Shown here piece after piece: positions 50,401 to 60,696 of a stretch of DNA of 64,000 bases; positions within the stretch are counted from its first letter, which is position 1, and every line of letters begins with the position of its first letter. Source of the DNA: Labia minor (taxonomy: Eukaryota; Arthropoda; Insecta; Dermaptera; Spongiphoridae). The stretch lies in NCBI GenBank assembly GCA_963082975.1, contig OY720345.1, positions 32,496,611-32,560,610 of the forward strand. The letters run 5' to 3'. The translations under genes and the position numbers were made by a program. Below the pieces are notes generated by a model. The model searched no databases, was not told the origin of the DNA, and saw nothing but the letters and a program-made list of their open reading frames with translations.

Positions 50401-53400
50401 AAAATCTATATACCCTCTTATTATATTTTAAACTAAGTGTTCTTAAAATAAATATAAACTTTTCAAACTAATTAATGATCATTAATTTATATATATATAT
50501 TATAATGAGATTTAATTGGAAAAAATATAGTTAACTAAATTTTGTGTATAATATATATTCTGTATTTAACAAAATTTTAATTCAGGTGCTGGGATTGGGC
50601 ATAATAATTAGAAAGTTTTATATGGTTGAAAAAATTTTCAACTGCGTTTTTTAAACGTATAAGTATCATTTTTTAATTATTTCTTAAAAAATAAATAAAT
50701 TGATTGATTTATTTTAAATTAATCTCTCTAAAGATTGAAAACAACAAGGTTTTTATTGTTTTTAAAAAAACTTGATAAATATATTAATCGCTTTCATTTT
50801 ATGAATTTCATTTGATTTTTTACCGACCGACGATAGTAAGGGAGGTATTGTTTTCACACCAAATTACACATGTGGAGATTTTTACATATCTCCACGAATC
50901 ATGCATTTTCTTAACAGAAAAAAGTATTTTTAGCATGATGTCTGTCCGTCCGTCCGTCCGTATAGATGTGTACAGCCTGAACGGCTGAACGGATTTTGAT
51001 GAAATTTGGTATATTTACTTAATGCATCAGTGGGATGAATTGATCAACTTTTGGTGCAAATCTGGAAACCGGAAGTGGTAGTATTAGCGATCGACGATAG
51101 GAAGGGAAGGGTTATTTTCTCACCAAATTTCACATGAGGAGATTTTTTTATATATCACTACGAATCATGCACTTTGTATTGGTTTTATCCTCGGAAAAAT
51201 CATCTTCATTAGTTTTTTCTTAATTTAAAATTATATGACGTCATCCAGCCATTCATGACGTCACAGCCTGGTCTTGCATATATATTATAAATAAAATAAA
51301 ATTAAAAATGTTTATATTTATTATTTATGTATCCCTATCTGTTTTTTATTACATTAATAGATATATTAAAATTATTTGAAATTGTTTCTGTAGCTGCTAA
51401 TTAATTTACTTCAGACCGTCGGTCGGTTCGGACCTGGCCACAGGTCAACTTATTTAATTAAATCGAATATTTGTTTAATTTGTTTCTTATTTTTTTCATT
51501 TAAGGAATGCTATTTAACAGTTAAAATTAGATAAATCGTATTTCTAAAAAGGACGTTTTATTTATTTTAAGGGTTATTTATTAAATTTTATTATGATGCA
51601 TGTACACCTATTATATATCATATCATGGTTTTAAAAACGCTGTTGTTATTTTTTATTCCTCTCCCCTCCCCCACCCCAATTAATATTTACAATGCGAGAA
51701 CATATATACATGATTCTAAATAATCAATACTTTTAAATAATTCATCTCCACACATTTTTGGAAAAATGTTTGTTTTTTTTATTTTTGTGATGTGCTTTGT
51801 TTTTAATAATTGTTTTTTTTTTTCTCTCTTAAATTTATTAATTTTTTATTGTTGTTTTTTATTTTAGCAGCGTTGGAATCTCCAATTAAAATAAATTCAC
51901 AAACAACCCAACCAGCAACAACAACATCCGTCAAGATTTCTACTCCAACAATATCGCCAACAAATTCTATAACTACCACTGCATCTAGTACAAATATTAA
52001 AACGATAACATCCTCATCATCAACAACAACAACCACAACATCGACAACTCGATCGAACTCTCAGCCAACATCAACAGCGATGGAACGTATCCTAGCGAGA
52101 CGCAATGAAAATGCCCTCTCATCTTCTTCATCCCTTTCCAATCGTTATATAGATACATCTTTGGAAAAGAAGAAACTCTCTTCGGAGCCAATTATTTCGC
52201 GCTCTTTCAGACAAGTAAGTTACTTATATTGATAGATTTATTATTATATAAAATAATAATTTTCAAATTGTTTTACTTTTTTTTAGGAAGCCAGACTTAG
52301 TGTTAAATCTTTAGTAGAATCAATTGAATCATCAGTTGGTGATGGGGATCCACCCACAACACAACCCATCCCCACTTCTCACAAAGGTACTTTATCTTTT
52401 ATCTTCTATTTTTTTTTTAATTTATATATGTTTAATTAACATTTTTATCTAAAGAATTTCTTATCTTGAACTACCAATAACTATATTATCAATAACTTTA
52501 AAAATATAGATATTTATCTATTTATTTAGATAAAATATTACAATCATATTAATTGGATTTATAACTAAAATTACTTTATATAGATTAAAAAAAAATTAAA
52601 TCTTACTTTTTATCAATTATAAAGAAAGTTAAAAAAATATATTGTAATAAAATTGACAAGATTTAATGGCCAGACAGAAAAAAAAATTTACAAAATAATT
52701 TTAGTATTGGCTCTTAGAACTTATCAACGAATTCAAATATATATAAAAAAAACCTGTTATATTAGGAATCTATTTTAATCTATTAATCACTTGTTACCGA
52801 CCGACGATAGTAAAGGAGGTATTGTTTCCACACCAAATTTCACATGTGGAGATTTTTACATATCTCTACGAATCATGCATTTTCTTAACAGAAAAAAGTA
52901 TTTTTAGCATGATGTCTGTCCGTCCGTATAGATGTGTACAGCTTGAACGGCTTAACGGATTTTGATGAAATTTGATATATTTACTTAATGCATCAGTATG
53001 ATGAATTGATCAACTTTTGGTGCAAATCAGCAAACAGGAAGTGGTAGTATTAGCAATCGACGATAGGAAGGGAAGGGTTATTTTCACACCAAATTTCACA
53101 TGAAGAGATTTCTTTATATATCTCCACAAATCATGCACTTTATATTGGTTTTATCCTCGGAAAAATCATCTTCATTAGTTTTTTCTTAATTTAAAATTAT
53201 ATGACGTCACCCAGCCCTTAATGAAGTCAAAGCCAGCTCTTACTTATATATTATAAATAAAATAAAATTAAAAATATTTATGTTATATCCATTTATTTTT
53301 TATTGCATTAATAGATACATTTAAAATATTTGAAATTGTTTCTGTAGCTGGAAATTAATTTATTTCAAACCGTCGGTCGGTTCGGACCTGGCCACAGGTC

Positions 53401-55984
53401 AACTTATTTTTTTACCAATATACAATTGCCTTGAACCTGTAATTATTTTTTACTTAAAAATGGAATTAAGTTCTAAAATCAAAAAAATTGAATTACAAGT
53501 AAACAACTTTATTGCACAGATAGATGATTACTAAAATTAATAAAATGTTGCAATACTATTGTTTAAACCGATTTAATGCCATTGATCTTCCTAGACTAGT
53601 GTCTTTAAATGTTCTTTAAGCGAATACATCTCCATTTTTTGTTCTGAATGAGCTCAGCCAAAATTCTTCTGATTTTTTATAATTGACCAGATGGTGAATT
53701 TGTTCCAAAATCAATTCAAAAGCAAATTACTGTATCAAAAGATTTTCCTCTTTTTCCGTAAATTCTTGTTCTATATTATGATTTTGATTGGATGGAAAAT
53801 AAACCTAAAGTCAATCACAGTTAAACCTTTTTATTTTTCGTTTATATAGTTAACACTCCTTTTAGGGGGGACTTAAAAAAATAAGTAAATATCAGAATCT
53901 ATTGCACCGTCTAAAGTACAACACTTCTCCATAAACAATATTTTATACGAGAGAATGTCTGGAATTGTATTTTTATTGTATGAGACCTTTAAAAATCATT
54001 GCACCATTTTCGATCTGCACCAAGGAGTAAATGAGATCACCAAATATCCCTATTGTTTCAACAATTCCGCAAATTATTAGTTAATAAACAACAATAGATA
54101 TTCTTAAAAAATCAAAGAAATTATTTAAAAGATAAATTCAGAGCTCTAAAAACAATTTAAAAAAAACATCTTGCTATTGGACATCCTATACAAGTATAGT
54201 GCCATTCAAGCAGAGTAGAGGTGTTAAGTGATCAATACAACGGATCCTCTCAATCTTTCTCTTCATCTTCTTGATCCGAGACCTTTTATTTCAAGAAGCT
54301 TCCCAATTCAATCATGTAATCTGGGTGAACCACGTTCCCATAAACTCCTACTAGAGAAAAAGTCCCTTTCCTGTCCAGAACATAAACCTGGATTCACAAA
54401 GTGTCCCCCAGACTTCTTGACGCCTTTACTCGAAGAACACTAAGCAAAATTAATTAATAATTTTTTTTTCTAAACTTAATTTCCCCTACTCTCTTTTTGC
54501 CATAAGATTCCCCTACAGATAATATACAACTTGAATGATCAACTTGATTTAACGATATTTAAAATTTATTTACAATATATGAAGTCCAAATGTATTAATT
54601 TGCTTTCTTATGTTATTTTATACATAATTTTAATTTAATTTTTGTTTTGTTAGCTTAATGTATTGTTTTCATAATGTGTTTGCTTTTTATTTATATAAAT
54701 TAAATATTCATAATTTTTCTTTATAATATTCATTTTATTTCTCTGTATTTTTTATTCTAAACCTCTCCTAATGTTTATATTATCATATATTATGTTATAT
54801 TTGTTACACTTTCTGTGTTTGTGTTGTCTGCATTGTTTTTTTGTTTGTTTTCCTTTAGCACCAATCATTATGGATGAATTGCAACAACAAGATCCCCTTC
54901 GATTACTCGAAAGAAATGGTGGTTCAAGACGTAATGCTCTCTTAAGGTGGTGCCAGCAAAGGACCAAAGGATACGCCCACGTAGACATCACGAATTTCTC
55001 CTCTTCATGGACTGACGGGTAAATATAACACAGAAAAATTTTCCTCCCATTTTCAATGAACCATTTAATACTGAAATACCATGAATATTGAAAAAATTGA
55101 TTAATGAGATTCTCGCATTTTGAATTTTGGATTGAAATTTTACAGATTAGCCCTCTGTGCGCTCCTACATACGTATTTACCTGGCCTCGTAGGGCGTTAT
55201 GATAGATTAAAGCCCGGTGATCGTCGTGCAAATCTCACCTGCGCATTCAAAGCAGCAGAAGCTGTCGGCATCGAAACTACTCTTGTAAGTATTTGCTTTT
55301 TTAGAATGAAAAGTTATGACTTTACCACTCCTTTCCTTTTGAGATAATGCCAATATTTATACTTACGATTAAATATACTTAATGACATTTTACTTATTAG
55401 ATTTTAATAAGAACATTATATCATATATATCTATATATATATATATTATATTACAATTAAATTTTCTCTCTACGATACACCCAATTTCTACATTAAAACT
55501 AATCGATCTTTGTTTTTTTTAAATTAAACCATATATTCTAATGCACGAAATAATAAAAATAATAATAACTGGTTAAACATCTGAAACATATAAAGACAAG
55601 TTGGTTTTCGTCTAGGCGAGATAAACATATATAATCTATACTAGCAACAGTCAAATATGCTAACCACTATACTATCAGCAAGTAATGCATGAATATATTA
55701 TAAATTTCTTAAAATTCTATACATATATTTTTAAATAATTTAACAAATAACAATAAAAATGTTTACTAAATTAATTTTTGTCCCTATCAGCCATCATTCA
55801 CAATAATTATTTTTCTTTCAATTTGCATTTTTCTTTTATTTTATCTTTTACTCTTACAGTTATATTTCAATAAAATGTATCTTATTCTTTCCAGAATATG
55901 AACGATATGTTAGTACTCGAACGACCAGATTGGCAACAAGTCATGGCCTACGTTACGGCTATTTATGCGCATTTCGAGACATAA
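27229..55984 (+). CDS. SPECC1L: Cytospin-A / SPECC1L orthologue, 17 exons
   Basis: Coding exons: 27229-27372, 41925-42110, 42431-42552, 42692-42806, 43313-43483, 44429-44749, 45849-45974, 46051-46170, 46658-46786, 46957-47075, 47257-47306, 47719-49557, 51868-52214, 52287-52386, 54859-55018, 55146-55284 and 55895-55984. All phases agree, giving about 1425 residues (human cytospin-A is near 1117). Residues 1-100 are basic and low-complexity ([15 protein letters not shown]). About 100-534 is a long coiled coil rich in E, Q, L and R. About 535-1147 comes from a single huge exon. A Ser/Thr-rich linker and [10 protein letters not shown] follow, then a C-terminal CH domain from [16 protein letters not shown] to [19 protein letters not shown]. 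The C-terminal CH position and its wording identify cytospin. The family binds actin and microtubules and acts in cell adhesion and cytokinesis. Confidence 0.95.
28908..29025. repeat. Short inverted repeat (MITE-like foldback)
   Basis: TTCACTAATTTTCTGG...TTGGATATAG is followed after about 34 bases by CTATATCCAAAC...CCGAAAATTAGTGAA. The arms are about 41 bp and imperfect. No target duplication was identified. Confidence 0.65.
29080..29175 (+). repeat. Dispersed repeat shared with 11706-11815
   Basis: AATTTTTATCTCGTAAACTAG ... GGAATCCACTGGTAA. It matches the stretch following the Helitron helicase remnant, so it may be Helitron-derived. Confidence 0.5.
30461..30954 (+). mobile_element. Helentron/DINE-like element, short form (copy F)
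   Basis: ACCGACCGACCATAGG at the left, the GTGGAGAT...ATCTCCAC palindrome, GTCCGTCCGTCTCTCTGTCC, and ATCGTCGGTCGGTTC with CTGGCCATAG at the right. It lacks the second internal repeat unit and the TGACGTCA pair of the long form. It lies in SPECC1L intron 1. Confidence 0.75.
33929..34956 (+). repeat. Interspersed repeat family B (copy 2), split by a hAT MITE
   Basis: TTTACTATCTCGCCAGATTA at the left to GAGACACTCCAGATTTTT at the right. It aligns by eye with 25928-26535 apart from the 410-bp hAT element and its duplicated octamer at 34214-34639. Confidence 0.75.
34222..34631 (+). mobile_element. hAT-type MITE nested in repeat family B
   Basis: CAGTGGTTCTTAACCGGGGG ... AAGATTAAGAAACACTG, with a perfect 8-bp target duplication CTCTAAAG (34214-34221 and 34632-34639). 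Non-coding, 410 bp. The empty site is visible in copy 1 (TTTCCTCTAAACTCTAAACTG near 26190). Confidence 0.9.
38261..39155 (-). mobile_element. Full-length non-autonomous Helitron (895 bp)
   Basis: On the minus strand it begins TCTATATATATAAAAGCCAA, the 5' end typical of arthropod Helitrons. It ends GCGTTGCTGGGTCTGCTAG, with host A before and T after. The interior is A/T-rich with a GT tract, CTCAAAAACTACCCGTCCGA and GGTTACCATGGTTACATTG. It has no ORF. A partial copy lies at 10034-10533. Confidence 0.85.
40080..40424 (-). mobile_element. Mariner deletion derivative 1
   Basis: Inverted ends TACTAGGGTGGGATGAAAAG and the mirror CTTTTCAGTCCACCCTCGTA. On the minus strand it retains [18 protein letters not shown] and FLRRFI-like sequence, then a GDYVEK-type C-terminus, so most of the transposase between them is deleted. 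About 345 bp. Confidence 0.75.
40455..40671 (+). mobile_element. Mariner deletion derivative 2
   Basis: Inverted ends ACTAGGTTATTTAATAAGTT / AACTTATTGAACAACCTATT. The interior reads [30 protein letters not shown] and AKWV, the second helix-turn-helix of a mariner transposase. The catalytic domain is lost. About 215 bp. Confidence 0.8.
40671..41447 (-). mobile_element. Mariner deletion derivative 3, invaded by hAT MITEs
   Basis: Inverted ends TACGAGGGCAGACCAATAAG / CTTATTGACCTGTCCTCCTA. The minus strand carries [19 protein letters not shown] and [15 protein letters not shown] (41086-41283), the third-Asp region of mariner transposase. The left part is interrupted at 40763-41067. Confidence 0.78.
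40763..41067. mobile_element. hAT-like MITE, itself interrupted at 40838
   Basis: The left end AGAGGTTCCCAAACTTTTTC and the right end GGCTCACAATTGGGGAATCAC are imperfect inverses. Inside, from 40838, begins TAGGGTGACCATATTTCGAA, the terminus of a second family whose complete member is at 57741-57967. Only its left half is recognisable. Confidence 0.55.
41604..41818. mobile_element. hAT-type MITE next to SPECC1L exon 2
   Basis: CAGGGATGAGCAACCCGCGG ... GTTGCTCCCCCCTG, with a perfect 8-bp target duplication TTCTAAAG (41596-41603 and 41819-41826). 215 bp, ending about 100 bases before the exon 2 acceptor. Confidence 0.9.
45078..45320 (+). mobile_element. tRNA-derived SINE-like element in SPECC1L intron 6
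   Basis: GC-richer than its surroundings. CTTGGGTAACACGC could be a decayed box A and GTGTTCAAATCTCATGC fits box B (GTTCAAATC). A non-tRNA body follows, with GGCCACTTTAAATAATTAGT and CGACCTCCGATCAAGA. No second copy was found in the window, so the assignment rests on the pol III boxes. Confidence 0.45.
47719..49557 (+). CDS. SPECC1L: SPECC1L exon 12, giant lineage-specific exon
   Basis: A 1839-bp exon encoding 613 residues, bounded by ATCTTTAG and GTAAGAGC. It is rich in Lys, Glu, Asn and Asp with many KKKEKKRK-like runs, apparently disordered, and carries acidic clusters such as [14 protein letters not shown]. Its last 100 residues are less AT-biased and look structured ([35 protein letters not shown]). 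The opening residues [10 protein letters not shown] before the Met at 47745 show that the exon starts upstream of that Met. I recognise no counterpart of the middle part in vertebrate cytospins. Confidence 0.88.
49558..51867 (+). other. SPECC1L intron 12
   Basis: 2.3 kb, AT-rich, with one long-form Helentron-like element (50822-51456). No other feature was recognised. Confidence 0.8.
50822..51456 (+). mobile_element. Helentron/DINE-like element, long form (copy C)
   Basis: Very close to copy A across its whole length: the same ends, (TCCG)n expanded by one or two units, and TGACGTCA at 51236-51243 and 51256-51263. Few differences by eye suggest recent activity. Confidence 0.8.
51868..52386 (+). 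CDS. SPECC1L: SPECC1L exons 13 and 14, Ser/Thr-rich linker
   Basis: Exon 13 (51868-52214) has a Thr/Ser-rich stretch built on ACA/TCA codons, followed by [18 protein letters not shown] and RSFRQ. Exon 14 (52287-52386) has the conserved [15 protein letters not shown] segment found before the CH domain of cytospins. The exon 13 acceptor is a tandem TTTTAGCAG: using 51868 or 51871 changes one Ala codon only. Together the two exons are 447 nt and begin and end in phase 1. Confidence 0.88.
52796..53406 (+). mobile_element. Helentron/DINE-like element, long form (copy D)
   Basis: Same orientation as copy C, in SPECC1L intron 14. Both TGACGTCA sites are affected (the first is followed by CCCAG, the second reads TGAAGTCA). 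Otherwise the layout is the same. Confidence 0.8.
53407..54858 (+). other. Rest of SPECC1L intron 14
   Basis: The GC-richer patch 54180-54440 contains a 71-codon frame (54228-54443) that starts at a non-ATG codon and lacks a good donor. It is out of the cytospin consensus, so it is treated as non-coding. The remainder is AT-rich. Confidence 0.6.
54859..55984 (+). CDS. SPECC1L: SPECC1L exons 15-17, calponin-homology domain
   Basis: Exons 54859-55018, 55146-55284 and 55895-55984. They encode [63 protein letters not shown] and [19 protein letters not shown], ending in TAA. This is a complete type-2-like CH domain, the actin-binding end of the protein, with the DITNFSSSW and DWQ-VM-YVTAIY signatures of the cytospin family. 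Confidence 0.96.
55612..55690 (-). repeat. tRNA-derived relic (box A only)
   Basis: The minus strand reads GATAGTATAGTGGTTAGCAT, an excellent tRNA-type box A as in tRNA-Asp/Glu, but no box B follows. Probably a SINE head or pseudo-tRNA in SPECC1L intron 16. Confidence 0.45.
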
Positions 55985-57740
55985 ATGATTATTATTCTTA
56001 AAATCATTAATTAATTAATTCATTCCTTTTATTAATTTCTTCAATATTTATTTATTTGCTTATTATCTTAATTAGTATTATGTATATCATTTTCCTCACA
56101 TATTTTCTTTCATATATCATATTAATACACATAAATATTTATCATTAAACACATTCCATTGAATTGAATTTTTCATTAAAATAATAATAATAATTATAAC
56201 AATACTAATATAATAAAAAGAAAAGAAAGAAGAAAAACAATATATTATCGTCATATATATTTATATATATATATATTATTATACTAATACTAATTAATAT
56301 TATTAATATCAATTGCTATATTCTCTAAAAAATGAAAAATTAATCAATTTTATCTTTTCATTTAATAAAAATAGTAAGAAAATAAATAAAACTTAAATAT
56401 TTTTTATACTTTTCTAATGTTAATATTTAAATAATAATGATGATATTGAAAATTATATATATAATGTTATTTCGAGTGTTTTAATTGAATTTTTATAAAA
56501 AAAGACCTATGAATATAATTATCCATTAAAATTAAACATATTTTCATCTTGCAGATTTTAAAACTATTTTTCGAATGTTTTATTTCATATTTTAATATTT
56601 CATATTTCGAAAATATTAGATATCTACTTTTTCAGTATCTATATTATTCATTTATCATTTGATAACTCCCTTCCCTCGTTTTAACTATTATTTGTATATC
56701 ACTTATTATTATTTGCGGAGCTTTAAAGAAAAATTACTAATTATTGAATTTCTCTAGGCCTAAACTCGAATCTTCACTGTTTTAGTCTGTCGTGCTAACC
56801 ACTGAAGATTCTTGTATATCACATATTATTATACAAAATTAATTTTACATATATCATATTTTTAATTTTAACTTTTCTTTTTATGACGATGATATTATCT
56901 TTTTCTTCTTTTATATTATTATTTAATTTTATTATTATTATTATTTTGTTTATTATCTTTCGAATTTCATTAATTTAAATGTTTATTTTTTCATAAGAAA
57001 AAATTAAATGTCCAAAAGTGTCTTGTCTTATATATATTTATATATTTATCTATGTGACATTTAAGCATTTGAATCAAATGCTTATTTTTTATTAAGACTG
57101 AATTTTTATCCATTTTTTGTATTTGTAAATTTAATAAGTACGATATTTATTAAAATATCATTTTATATAGATAGATTAAGAGTACAAAAATAATTTTTTA
57201 TTTATATATTTAATTATATGTAATAACTGTGCTCTATATAGCATCCATATATAACTATAATATATAAATATACGTAATATTTATAAATGATATTCATTCT
57301 AGATATATAATTTATTATTTCTCTTAATTCATTCAATTTATTTATTATAATTTTTTTTTTTGTAAATTATTGTATTTGTTAAATAAAAAAAATAATTTGA
57401 GACAAAATATTTGTTTATTTTTTTTTTTTTGAATTACATTTGAATTTTTACTTTCATTTACCTCTATTTAGGTACATGTATAGTGTAAGTATGAAAAGTC
57501 AAATTCGAGTTTTCGACAAAAATAACAAGTGTTTTATTAGACTCAAAAACGAAAATATACTGAAACTTAGGATTTAAGATCTTACAGCAAATAAATAATT
57601 TTCTAAACGAAGGAGATTTTTTTAGTTTTTTTAAATTTTCCAAAAATGATCTTACGATTTTAGTTAAACACGCTCAATCAATGTCAAAAAAAATTATTTT
57701 GAATAACAAGATTTATTTGTGAAGTGGGGTCCTCAATAAT
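55985..57740. other. 3' UTR and downstream spacer of SPECC1L
   Basis: Very AT-rich with several AATAAA hexamers (for example near 56380 and 57375), so the cleavage site cannot be chosen. Contains a tRNA-like relic at 56754-56816. Confidence 0.5.
56754..56816 (-). repeat. tRNA-like pseudogene or SINE head
   Basis: The minus strand has TCAGTGGTTAGCACGACAGA (box A type) and, 20 bases on, AGATTCGAGTTTAGG (box B with changes). The anticodon arm cannot be folded convincingly. Confidence 0.45.
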
Positions 57741-57967
57741 TAGGGTGACAAACCGTCCCGTTTTTCCGGGATTGTCCTGTTTTTAGGTGCTCTGTTCCGG
57801 CCCCGGCGTCCTGAAAAAAGTCTTCTGGACAGCCTATTGTCCTGTTTTTTTTTAATATTTAGTAAATTTCTTTTTTTCAAAATTTTTTCAATTTGCTTCT
57901 AAAATAAAAACAAAAAAAAGGTAAACCGTTTGTCCCGATTTGGTGTTTTCGAAATATGGTCACCCTA
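57741..57967. mobile_element. hAT-type MITE, complete
   Basis: TAGGGTGACAAACCGTCCCG ... TTCGAAATATGGTCACCCTA, with a perfect 8-bp target duplication TCAATAAT (57733-57740 and 57968-57975). 227 bp, non-coding. A half copy of the family lies at 40838. Confidence 0.88.
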
Positions 57968-57975
57968 TCAATAAT

Positions 57976-59065
57976 AATAAATAATATTTTAGTAAAAAAA
58001 TATTAAAAATTATAAAAGTATCTAAAAATTAATTAATAAAAGAACAATAAATAAAAAAAAAATATAAAATAAAAAATACACAGGAAAATAAATTAAAAAA
58101 AAGATACAAAATTAACTAATACAAATTTATAAGAATTAACAACAAATTAAACGACAAAACAGATTAAATCATTTAAAATATTTTAAAGGAACAGGAATTA
58201 AAAAATTATTTATTTACACTTTTCTATTTGTGTATTTAAAATTATTAGATCATATTTAATCATAAATTATTTGGAAAAAAATTTTCTTTAATTATCATTT
58301 TAAATGAATATTAATTAAAGAAAGAAATTGTTTTTAAAATAATAAAAATATATGAGTATTAAGTATAGGTTACCCAGACGACTTAAACATAATAGGAGAT
58401 TCGGGAATTGCAATTACAGATAGGTAGGAAAAATTTGAATGAATATTTCTTCTTTTTATTTGTAAATGAAAGGTTAAAAAAACAGAATATATTATTTTTA
58501 ATGTTTTATGAATACAAAAATATTTTCAAAACGTCAATTAAAATGACTAAATTATATTATTTTTGTTTTTGTTTCAATTATTAATTACAACTATATTTTT
58601 AGTGCAAAAATGATTTCTTGGTTATATAAAATTAAAATATGATTTTTAGACAAATGATATAAACGAGATGTTTTAAATTTATGTCTTTTTTTTATATTGA
58701 GTATTTTTTTAAAATTTGTTTTAAATCAAAATTATTGTATTCTATTTTATTTTTTATGACAGAAAGTGTAAGCGAAATCTTCATGTTGCGACTAATAATT
58801 TTCAAATATCCTAACACCACAGAATTAGATAAGTTTCTTTTAAGGGAGGAAATTAACTATGATCTAAAAAAATTAATAAATGAACTTAATAATAAAAAAA
58901 ACAAATAAATCAATTAATTGAAATGAATACTATTAATGAATATATATATTGTTAATTTATCTATAGGTTTATCTATAGTTTTATACCGTTAATTTTTATA
59001 AATTGTCTCAAGTCTCTAACTTTGCATTTTCTCAAATTTCATTATAATTAAAAATACTCAATAAT
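57976..59065. other. AT-rich spacer with a tiny LINE fragment
   Basis: 58368-58440 reads GGTTACCCAGACGACTTAAA, a mutated YADD-box stretch of the same LINE family as 59877-60530. The 75-codon frame at 58681-58908 has no recognisable motif. Nothing else was seen. Confidence 0.5.
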
Positions 59066-59670
59066 AAGTTGACCTGTGGCCAGGTCCGAACCGACCGACG
59101 GTTTGAAATAAATTAATTTCCAACTACAGAAACAATTTCAAATAATTTTAATATATCTATTAATGTAATAAAAAACAGATAGGCATATAACATAAATATT
59201 TTTAATTTTATTTTATTTATAATAGTACCGGGACCCCGAGCCTCGGTCATATAATTTTAAATTAAGAAAAACATAATGAAGATGATTTTTCCCAAGGATA
59301 AAACCAATACATTCGTGGTGATATGTAAAAAAATCTCCTCATGTGAAATTTGGTGTGAAAATAACCCTTCCCTTCCTATCGTCGATCGCTAATACTACCA
59401 CTTCCGGTTTCCGGATTTGCACCAAAAGTTGATCAATTAATCCCACTGATGCATTAAGTAAATATACCAAATTTCATCAAAATCGGTTGAGCCGTTCAGG
59501 CTGTACACATCTATACGGACGGACAGACGGACAGATGGACGGACGGACAGACATCATGCTAAAAATACTTTTTTCTGTTAAGAAACTGCATGATTCGTGG
59601 AGATTGGTAAAAATCTCCACATGTGAAATTTGGTCTGAAAACAATACCTCCCTTACTATCGTCGGTCGGT
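59066..59670 (-). mobile_element. Helentron/DINE-like element, long form (copy E)
   Basis: Inverted copy with both ends (AAGTTGACCTGTGGCCAGGT ... ACTATCGTCGGTCGGT). The TGACGTCA pair is replaced by an unrelated AGTACCGGGACCCCGAGCCT stretch near 59225. The overlapping short frames on both strands are repeat shadows. Confidence 0.8.
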
Positions 59671-59876
59671 AAAAATCAAGCAATGAAATATCAAAATGAA
59701 ATGATCAAGAAGTATTATACTCTATTTCTCTATTATAACATATACAATACTTATGAACTATAGGCGGAGGAAATATTAGGAGATATCATTAATTAAGATA
59801 TTTTCATTATGACAGATATTAGGAAAAAAAACCGCGAATTCAATATTTCTGTTCAATAATTATTTGTAGACTTTAG

Positions 59877-60530
59877 TAAAACATAGTATGACTCAATAGA
59901 TGCGGATAAACTTTTTCAAATTTTGATCTTCAAATTTGTCTTGAAGCTAGTAAAAAAAGAGTAAGATGCGGAAATATTAGGTTACCCAGACGACTTAAAT
60001 ATAATAGGAGATTAATTACAGATAGCGAGGAAAAATTAATCGAGGCAGGAAAAGAAATCGGGTTTGAAATTAATAGTGATAAGACAAAATAATTAGTAAC
60101 ATAGAGGAACAGGTTTAATATACAAAATGTAGAATTTGAATATTTAAAAAAATTGAATGTAATCACGAAGAATAATAATATTTGAGAAAAGAATTTAAAT
60201 CGAGGTTGCAATCTGGAAACGCCAGTTATCATGCAGTAAAGAGGCTTAACTCATCAAAATTATTATCAAAGGGAATCAAAATTAAAATATATAAAACAAT
60301 TATTTTGCCTGTTGTATCATATGAGTGGGAGATGAGAGTAGTTTCAGAGTATTTGAGAATAGGATTCTTCCCAGCATTTATGGGCCAAAGAAAGATGAGG
60401 ACACCAGAGAATGGCGGAGACTGCATAACGATTAATTCCATGACCTCAATGTATCTCCAGAAATAGAGATATAAAAGCGAGAAAGATGCGATAGGCGGGG
60501 CACGTGGCTAGAATGGGAGATCGCTCGGCG
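59877..60530 (+). mobile_element. LINE 3' fragment (reverse-transcriptase YADD region onward)
   Basis: Begins around the palm with GYPDDLNIIGD (YADD mutated). It continues EKLIEAGKEIGFEINSDKTK, IQNVEFEYLKK, IKIYKTIILPVVSYEWE and GQRKMRTPENGGDC, ending in a GHVARMGDR-like tail. Several stops and indels. Same family as 6525-7350 and 18765-19362. Confidence 0.75.
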
Positions 60531-60570
60531 TCTTCCCCTCCTCAGTAAATGGGAACTGAATCAAAGAGAT

Positions 60571-60580
60571 TTATTATTAT
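60571..60580. repeat. (TAA)n target tract at the Dong-type 3' end
   Basis: The element's 3' UTR ends ...TCTGAGGAAAA and is followed on the same strand by TAATAATAAA. Dong elements are known to insert in TAA repeats. Confidence 0.6.
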
Positions 60581-60696
60581 TTTCCTCAGAAATCCTCAAC
60601 ACTCTCTAGTGTCAGTCAATTCTTTTTTGAGAATTAGGCTCACGGTTGCGATGGAGAGGGAATTCACCCTAACCCACAACAACCTTTATATTTCCT

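Noticed and set aside
51803-52191. Minus-strand Val/Asp-rich ORFs
   Set aside because: Antisense of the Thr/Ser repeat codons of exon 13.
54228-54443. Possible extra SPECC1L exon between exons 14 and 15
   Set aside because: Phases of exons 14 and 15 already match, no consensus donor follows, and the reading has no similarity to cytospins.
54752-55231. 159-codon minus-strand ORF
   Set aside because: Antisense of CH-domain exons 15 and 16.
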